Shown here piece by piece: positions 59,445-64,000 of a DNA stretch of 64,000 nt. The notes beneath the pieces are model-generated. The model ran no database searches and had not been told where the DNA came from. It saw only the letters and a list, made by a program, of their open reading frames with translations. Each line of letters begins with the position of its first letter. The first letter of the stretch is position 1. This stretch comes from Pedobacter faecalis. Its GTDB lineage: Bacteria; Bacteroidota; Bacteroidia; Sphingobacteriales; Sphingobacteriaceae. Location of the stretch: positions 806,001 through 870,000 of the forward strand of contig NZ_JARXOW010000001.1 of the NCBI RefSeq assembly GCF_030182585.1. Reading direction: 5' to 3'. The position numbers were made by a program, and so were the translations under genes.

Positions 59445-59884
59445 CGAGCGCCGAAGCCGCGCGACTGCTGAAAGTAGCAGCAGCCGAAGTAGGCGTACGA
59501 GAACTTACCGGCAATAACGACGGCCCCATGGTTGAGGAATACCTGGCCTATTCCGGCCTGAAAAAAGGGAACCCCTGGTGCGCCGCCTGGGTAAGCTGGT
59601 GCTTTGGAAAGGCCGGTTGGCCGGCGCCACGTAGCGCGTGGAGCCCTTCCCTATTCCCGCAGCGCAGGGCGGTTCAGGCTCCGGAGCCCGGGCTGGTTTT
59701 TGGGATTTACTATCCCGAGCTAAAACGCATCGCCCATTGCGGGATTGTAGAAAGAACGCAGGGCGACATGGTCCATACCCTGGAAGGAAACACAAACCCG
59801 GCCGGAAGCCGGGAAGGGCAAGGCGTATACCGCAGACTGCGGCACCGACGCAGCATAGCCCAATACGCAAAATGGTTTAATTGA
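59363..59884 (+). CDS. Exported CHAP-type peptidoglycan hydrolase (endolysin-like)
   Basis: A 173-residue protein with a signal peptide (FLLCFLCLAFIGSNRSFG). The CHAP/amidase domain shows the nucleophile Cys in GNPWCAAWVSWCFGKAGW, the catalytic His in RIAHCGIVERTQ and the following Asn in HTLEGNTNPAGSR. It cleaves peptide bonds in cell-wall peptidoglycan. Its start lies 82 nt inside the holin-like gene in another frame, and DUF6266 copy D starts 8 nt after its stop. A signal peptide rather than holin-only export is notable. Confidence 0.82.
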   Translation: MAAVKFLLCFLCLAFIGSNRSFGSRVVTSAEAARLLKVAAAEVGVRELTGNNDGPMVEEYLAYSGLKKGNPWCAAWVSWCFGKAGWPAPRSAWSPSLFPQRRAVQAPEPGLVFGIYYPELKRIAHCGIVERTQGDMVHTLEGNTNPAGSREGQGVYRRLRHRRSIAQYAKWFN

Positions 59885-59892
59885 TAAAATTT

Positions 59893-60531
59893 ATGGCTAG
59901 ATATAAAGATGGCATAAACGGCAGCTTCAGCGGGACCGTCGGAAAGGTAGTCGGCGCCTCCTGGCGCGGCATTGACTACATGCGAAGTAAACCGGCCCCA
60001 TTTGAAAGAACAGACGCGCAGCTTATACAACAAGCGAAGTTCACTTTGGTAAGCGGCTGGTTAAAACCCCTCAGGGATTTGATATGGATTGGGTACAAGT
60101 TCATCACCGATGCAAAAACCCCGATGAACGGCGCCATGTCTTATCACCTCACCGAGGCCGTACTTGGCGACGCGCCGGACTACTACAGGATTGATTTCCC
60201 GAAAGCGATCTTTAGTCGCGGTGAACTCATCATTTCCCTGATCCGGGAAATACATTCGCTGATCAAATGCCTGATAGAGATCATGTGGGACGACATCCAG
60301 GAATCCGTCTTCTGCAGCAAAGACGACAAGGCCACCATTATTGTGTATAATCCGGCAAAGGGCAAGTTCGTCACTTTTGAGAACGCCGCCGACCGTGCTG
60401 AGGGCGTGGCACGATTGACGGTGCCTAAGAACTTCTCGGGCGATACCGTTCATGGGTACTTGCAGTATGTAAGTGCTGATGGGCAAAGGGTGAGCACAAC
60501 GCAGTATTTGGGTGAGATTTTAGTGGGGTGA
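59893..60531 (+). CDS. DUF6266 family protein (copy D)
   Basis: A 212-residue DUF6266 protein. I use the ATG at 59893 because the earlier in-frame codon at 59881 is TTG and the family starts at the ARYKDG-type end. The N-terminus GSFSGTVGKVVGASWRGIDY then MRSKP is close to copy C. The middle has TLVSGWLKPLRDLIWIGYKF, and the end has KATIIVYNPAKGKFVTF then LTVPKNFSGDTVHGYLQYVS and TTQYLGEILVG. The 3' end plus terminator is the sequence found as scars elsewhere. Confidence 0.88.
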   Translation: MARYKDGINGSFSGTVGKVVGASWRGIDYMRSKPAPFERTDAQLIQQAKFTLVSGWLKPLRDLIWIGYKFITDAKTPMNGAMSYHLTEAVLGDAPDYYRIDFPKAIFSRGELIISLIREIHSLIKCLIEIMWDDIQESVFCSKDDKATIIVYNPAKGKFVTFENAADRAEGVARLTVPKNFSGDTVHGYLQYVSADGQRVSTTQYLGEILVG

Positions 60532-60580
60532 GGTTATTTTGGATTTGGAAGCGGCGCCCGGAGGGTGCCGCTTCATTCCT
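60416..60580 (+). repeat. DUF6266 copy D 3' end plus terminator (reference copy of scar repeat)
   Basis: The last third of copy D with its terminator is the intact copy of a dispersed repeat. A related copy lies at 61850-62012 in direct orientation, about 8% different by eye. Pieces of it are at 53338-53408 and 52164-52206. The repeat starts within the FSGDTVHGYLQ codons and ends after the hairpin. Confidence 0.8.
60549..60573 (+). terminator. Hairpin after DUF6266 copy D
   Basis: An 11-bp stem AAGCGGCGCCC/GGGTGCCGCTT (one G-T pair) with loop GGA, 18 nt after the stop. It is followed by CATTCC rather than a long T run, so it may also act as a structural or recombination element. Confidence 0.7.
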
Positions 60581-60865
60581 TATGACTCGACAACAAAGCC
60601 TAAACCCGCACTACAATTGGGACGTTGAGAACAATACACACTACGGGATGGATTTTCCACAAAATTCCGGAACATAGTTAAGTATATTTCACATAAATCG
60701 CTATTAAACAGCCATGTGGAAAATCGGAACGTTTTAGTCAAACGGCAGTTTTTTGCTATTTAATTTGCCAAAAAGACATATTTTTCGTCTTATTTACCAA
60801 ATTTATTAGTTTACACCAATCTCTCGGCATAGTTAATGCACTACTGATGTAAATATGAGTTAGTT
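60577..60865. other. Non-coding AT-rich spacer with long inverted repeat
   Basis: No convincing gene is seen here. The stretch carries a perfect 11-bp inverted repeat, GATTTTCCACA (60651-60661) and TGTGGAAAATC (60715-60725), 53 nt apart, and an AT-rich end towards the 60866 gene. It may hold the promoter for the next genes, but no TAnnTTTG element was found. Confidence 0.5.
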
Positions 60866-61114
60866 ATGAAAAAGAATACAAAAATCACCTCCGCTCCAAT
60901 TGCAAGCATGGCCTCAGATGTTTTAAGAAACCCAAGTTCCTCGGCCATAGCTAAAGAACTAGCTGCGTCGGCGCTTTCTCAGAGAATTCCTTCTCACCAA
61001 ACAGGCTCTAACCTGGAAAGCAAAGCGTCTCATGTTTTAAACAGCGATAAATACAGTGATCAGACGAAGCAACTTGCTGCGTCAATTTTGAGCCAGTCAA
61101 ATAAAAGCCGTTAA
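60866..61114 (+). CDS. Small repeat-containing protein (antitoxin-like size)
   Basis: An 82-residue Ser/Ala-rich protein made of two related halves: ASMASDVLRNPSSSAIAKEL then AASALSQR, and SKASHVLNSDKYSDQTKQLA then ASILSQSNKSR. Such duplicated small proteins occur widely in bacteria without a known role. It lies 16 nt upstream of the 228-residue gene, and the pair could be a toxin-antitoxin or a defence pair; this is an inference. Confidence 0.65.
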   Translation: MKKNTKITSAPIASMASDVLRNPSSSAIAKELAASALSQRIPSHQTGSNLESKASHVLNSDKYSDQTKQLAASILSQSNKSR

Positions 61115-61130
61115 TTAATATCTATAAGCG

Positions 61131-61817
61131 ATGATTGAGAAGGTATCTATTGGGGATGTCGTTGAATTTAGTAGGAAGTCGCCCACCTCACAGGTGACGA
61201 TGGCAAATAAGTTGAAAAAACCTAAAAGTTCTGATGAAAAGAAAGATGGAGGTGGAAACTATTGGGCTAACTGCCTCAGTGCAATTAAAAGCGCATTGAA
61301 GAAGGATAGCCACCTGCCGATTTCTGAAAAAATTACTCAGTTGGAGAAGACACTAAGAGCTGAAAAAATCCAACGAAACAAAGATCGTTGGCAAAGGAAC
61401 TTGGATATACTACACGGCTTCGAAGATTTCGACTTCTCCACACTGCAACCTAGGACACCTTTTGAGGTTTTAAAAGGTTTAGACGAGAAGATGCCGCTCA
61501 TCATCGAAGACCTTCCTATTAAAGTCAAGCCCGACTACATAGTATCCTTCGAAGACAAAGGAGTTAAAATGATAGGTGCTGTATTGTTCGTTGGTAAGAA
61601 GAAGAAGTTTGAGCGGGAAAATCTCGCGGTTTTTGCAGACGCGCTTTATAGGTACCTATCAAAAAATAAGGGTGCCGAGTACCAGGTGAGCAAGACAGTG
61701 TGTACGGTGGTCGATTTCATAACGTTACGCGTCGTGAGATACAGCGGTATTGATAATGAGAGTCTAACTAGCAGTCTAGATGAAATACTTAGAAAAATAC
61801 GTGTTCTTGTGGGCTAG
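61131..61817 (+). CDS. Hypothetical cytoplasmic protein, partner of the 82-residue protein
   Basis: A 228-residue protein with a basic first third (KKPKSSDEKKDGGGNYWANC; SEKITQLEKTLRAEKIQRNK) and an alpha/beta second half (LPIKVKPDYIVSFEDKGVKM; IGAVLFVGKKKKFERENLAV). The second half has spaced Asp/Glu and Lys that could be nuclease-like, but no motif is complete. It follows the 82-residue gene by 16 nt and ends just before a DUF6266 scar. The family is not recognised. Confidence 0.55.
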   Translation: MIEKVSIGDVVEFSRKSPTSQVTMANKLKKPKSSDEKKDGGGNYWANCLSAIKSALKKDSHLPISEKITQLEKTLRAEKIQRNKDRWQRNLDILHGFEDFDFSTLQPRTPFEVLKGLDEKMPLIIEDLPIKVKPDYIVSFEDKGVKMIGAVLFVGKKKKFERENLAVFADALYRYLSKNKGAEYQVSKTVCTVVDFITLRVVRYSGIDNESLTSSLDEILRKIRVLVG

Positions 61818-61849
61818 GTAGTGACCTCACAATGACCGCCCCTTGAACA

Positions 61850-62012
61850 CCTGACTATGCATAAGAATTTCTCGGGCGATGCCGTTCATGGGTACTTGCA
61901 GTATGTAAGTGCCGATGGGGAGAGAGTGAGCACAACGCAGTACTTGGGTGAGATTTTGGTGGGGTGAGGCTATTTTGGATTTGGAAGCGGCGCCCGGAGG
62001 GTGCCGCTTCCA
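61850..62012 (+). repeat. Second DUF6266 3' end plus terminator scar
   Basis: A direct-orientation copy of the 60416-60576 segment, including the codons for SGDAVHGYLQYVSADGE, the LGEILVG end and the hairpin at 61985-62009. It differs at several positions from copy D, so it derives from a different DUF6266 gene rather than a recent duplication. No start or N-terminal part remains. Confidence 0.85.
61985..62009 (+). terminator. Copy of the DUF6266 hairpin
   Basis: The same AAGCGGCGCCC/GGGTGCCGCTT hairpin with loop GGA as at 60549, followed by CCAAAGG. It could stop transcription from the 60866-61817 pair but lacks a T run. Confidence 0.55.
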
Positions 62013-62070
62013 AAGGTATTGCTAAACCTCGCAATTTTTTCCTACTTTCAACCATATTTTTATATCCACT

Positions 62071-62400
62071 ATGGAAGATTGGAAGAAATTGCAAGAAGCT
62101 CTGATTGCATTCAGAAATGAGCGTGAATGGGAACAGTTTCATAACCCAAAAGACCTTGCTCTGGCCCTTTCCATAGAGGCGGCTGAATTAAACGAGCTTT
62201 TTCTATGGAAGAAGCCTGAAGATGCTAACCATGAAAAGGTAGCAGACGAGTTGGCCGATGTACTGGCGTATGCGCTCCTGTTAGCTCAGAAATACAATTT
62301 GAATGTCAGTCAGATTGTATTGGATAAAATCGCTAAAAATGCAGAAAAATACCCTGTTGATAAAGCGAAGGGCTCAGCGAAGAAATACAATGAACTTTAA
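62071..62400 (+). CDS. MazG-like nucleotide pyrophosphohydrolase
   Basis: A 109-residue all-helical MazG-fold protein similar to dCTPase-type nucleotide pyrophosphohydrolases. The metal-binding E-x-x-E and E-x-x-D pairs are visible in LSIEAAELNELFLWKK and VADELADVLAYALLLAQKYN. It hydrolyses (d)NTPs to monophosphates. It lies 11 nt before the DUF2075 gene on the same strand, a known neighbourhood in bacterial accessory regions, so the two may act together against phage nucleotides. Confidence 0.9.
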   Translation: MEDWKKLQEALIAFRNEREWEQFHNPKDLALALSIEAAELNELFLWKKPEDANHEKVADELADVLAYALLLAQKYNLNVSQIVLDKIAKNAEKYPVDKAKGSAKKYNEL

Positions 62401-62411
62401 CCTCTCCATAC

Positions 62412-64000
62412 ATGATTGTTTACCAGGCAACAAAAGCAAGCTTCTCCGACGACGTACTTAATGATCGAATTGAAACGAAAATACATAGTTTCTTTAAGCA
62501 AAACCTAAATCGTAAAACCGGCCTGCAGGAAGTGCTCTCCTGGAAGAACTCAATGCAGTATATGGACAGGGTCTTAAATGATCCGGCTATCCCAGACACC
62601 TGCGGCGTGTCTATAGAGTTTCAGATTCCTCAAACGTCGAATAGAATAGATTTCATCTTGACCGGAAGAGGCGTTGATGAAAAAGAGTATGCTGTTATTA
62701 TTGAGCTTAAACAGTGGTCTGAGGCAACTTTATCCACCAAAGACGCTGTAGTAAATTCCTTTGTCGGAGGACGAATAAGAGAATGCACACATCCTTCTTA
62801 TCAAGCCTGGTCTTACTGCGCTTTGCTCGAAAATTTCAATGAGACCATAGAAAAAGACGACATTCAAGTTAAGCCCTGCGCCTATCTGCACAACTATGAG
62901 TCGGATGACGTTATTGCAAACCAGCATTATCTACCTCATATTGAAAAAGCGCCTTTATTTTTAAAAGGGGAAGCCATTAAACTACGTGATTTCATCAAGC
63001 AATATGTGAAATATGGTGACGACCGTAAGATCATGTATAGAATCGATCAGGGTAGAATCCGGCCTTCAAAAATGTTGGCAGACAGCATGGTCGCTTTGCT
63101 CAACGGGAAGCCTGAGTTTGTGATGATTGACGATCAAAAGGTGATTTACGAGACCGTACTCCAACTGTCAGCGAAAGCCAGCATAAATCAGAAAGAAGTA
63201 CTCATTGTTAAGGGAGGACCTGGAACAGGTAAATCTGTCGTCGCCGTGAATCTTCTTGTAGAATTAACTAACAGGGGGCTTTTAACAAAATATGTTTCTA
63301 AAAATGCCGCCCCTCGGGCAGTGTATGAGAGCAAATTGACCGGCTCATTGAAGAAGAGTGTGATATCAAATTTATTCGGCGGATCTAGTGCCTATATTGA
63401 AAGTAAAGCCAACCAGTTTGATACCCTTATTGTAGATGAAGCGCACCGGCTGAATGAAAAGTCTGGTTTGTACGCAAATCTGGGAACCAATCAAATAAAG
63501 GAAATTATTAATGCGTCCCAGTGCAGCGTCTTTTTTCTGGATGAGGACCAAAGAATTCATCTAAAAGATATCGGTTCGATCAACGAAATACGCAAATGGG
63601 CTGATTTTGCAGGAGCAAATGTGGAGGAAATGGAGTTGAGTTCACAATTCCGTTGTGGAGGATCTGACGGGTATATTGCCTGGTTAGACCATGTGCTTCA
63701 GTTAAGAGAGACAGCAAACCAAACTCTAGCAGGCACCGGTTATGAATTCAAAGTTTTTGACTCCCCGATAGCGCTTAGAAATGCGATCCTGGAAAAAAAC
63801 CTGATAAATAACAAAGCAAGAATGGTGGCTGGTTACTGCTGGGACTGGAAAAGTAAGAACAATCCGGCGGTTGATGATGTGATTATCCCTGAATTCGATT
63901 TTAGCATGAAGTGGAACTTAGCGAGTGACGGAAGCCTATGGATCATTAGTCCGCAATCAGTTCATGAAATTGGCTGCATACATACGTGCCAGGGACTTGA
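62412..64000 (+). CDS. DUF2075 ATPase/helicase-like protein (partial, N-terminal part)
   Basis: The ATG at 62412 starts a frame that stays open to the right edge, giving about 530 residues of an incomplete protein. Residues about 50-200 look like a PD-(D/E)xK-type nuclease-like domain (RIDFILTGRGVDEKEYAVII then ELKQWSE). The Walker A motif is VKGGPGTGKSVVAV (about residue 268), and the Walker B is TLIVDEAHRLNE (about residue 338), then FFLDEDQRIH and LSSQFRCGGSDGY typical of superfamily 1-like DUF2075 proteins. It would use ATP on DNA or RNA. Pairing with the MazG-like gene suggests a defence or stress role. Confidence 0.88.
   Translation, partial: MIVYQATKASFSDDVLNDRIETKIHSFFKQNLNRKTGLQEVLSWKNSMQYMDRVLNDPAIPDTCGVSIEFQIPQTSNRIDFILTGRGVDEKEYAVIIELKQWSEATLSTKDAVVNSFVGGRIRECTHPSYQAWSYCALLENFNETIEKDDIQVKPCAYLHNYESDDVIANQHYLPHIEKAPLFLKGEAIKLRDFIKQYVKYGDDRKIMYRIDQGRIRPSKMLADSMVALLNGKPEFVMIDDQKVIYETVLQLSAKASINQKEVLIVKGGPGTGKSVVAVNLLVELTNRGLLTKYVSKNAAPRAVYESKLTGSLKKSVISNLFGGSSAYIESKANQFDTLIVDEAHRLNEKSGLYANLGTNQIKEIINASQCSVFFLDEDQRIHLKDIGSINEIRKWADFAGANVEEMELSSQFRCGGSDGYIAWLDHVLQLRETANQTLAGTGYEFKVFDSPIALRNAILEKNLINNKARMVAGYCWDWKSKNNPAVDDVIIPEFDFSMKWNLASDGSLWIISPQSVHEIGCIHTCQGL

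Noticed and set aside
56573..60531. A prophage explanation of the lysis genes
   Set aside because: No terminase, portal, capsid, tail, integrase or replication gene is seen anywhere around them, so only a lysis cassette is supported.
1..64000. tRNA, rRNA and CRISPR features
   Set aside because: I scanned for cloverleaf-like ends, rRNA-like blocks and regular short repeats and saw none; a dedicated search was not possible.

Overview
The window looks like chromosomal DNA from a Bacteroidota bacterium of the Sphingobacteriaceae type (Pedobacter/Mucilaginibacter-like). The signs are a SusC/SusD/FecR polysaccharide utilisation locus, exported glycoside hydrolases with Bacteroidota-style lipoprotein signals, promoters matching TAnnTTTG, a flexirubin-free carotenoid cluster with a fused CrtYc/CrtYd-type cyclase, and four DUF6266 genes, a family I know only from Bacteroidota. 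The genus is an inference. I found no rRNA, tRNA or CRISPR array.

Region by region. 1-2037: a partial hexuronate-type MFS permease and tagaturonate reductase (uxaB), for galacturonate/pectin use. 2155-3839: cysE-cysM, the two steps of cysteine synthesis. 3897-9604: a tightly overlapped minus-strand carotenoid operon (crtI, crtB, a small exported protein, idi, crtZ, lycopene cyclase) that seems to run into a HipA-like kinase/DUF3037 pair. No GGPP synthase is present. 9701-12458: two DUF6266 genes and an RteC-like gene. 12520-24752: an AT-rich PUL with FecR, a SusC-type receptor, SusD, an S9 peptidase, a GH2 enzyme and a frameshifted exported protein. 24875-30088: small genes, a broken GNAT acetyltransferase, two thioredoxin-fold proteins, a PdxR/MocR regulator divergent from a glutamine amidotransferase-like gene, and an orphan ECF sigma factor. 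30246-39673: a minus-strand operon of exported enzymes (GH78, GH99-like, sugar isomerase-like lipoprotein, PQQ dehydrogenase/cytochrome c, GH95) for rhamnose- and fucose-bearing glycans. 39790-49310: SatD-like/DUF3307 pair, antitoxin-like DUF2683, fasciclin lipoprotein, MarR- and AraC-type regulators, two amidohydrolases, DUF1801, a second PQQ dehydrogenase/cytochrome c.

49396-64000 is accessory DNA: an IS256-family remnant, a PEGA-domain gene between two copies of a Crp-like gene, four Crp-like genes or fragments, a MocR-like regulator that has lost its PLP lysine, and a plus-strand island with two DUF6266 genes bracketing a holin-like membrane protein and an exported CHAP endolysin. The 3' end of DUF6266 with its terminator hairpin recurs as scars at 52164-52206, 53338-53408 and 61850-62012, each bordering small passenger genes. 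The right edge holds a MazG-like pyrophosphohydrolase and a partial DUF2075 ATPase.

The most interesting candidate for an undescribed system is the DUF6266/lysis island with its cargo-flanking 3'-end repeats. Second are the HipA-like/DUF3037 pair and the PLP-lysine-less MocR protein. All function calls come from reading motifs by eye; no database search was run.
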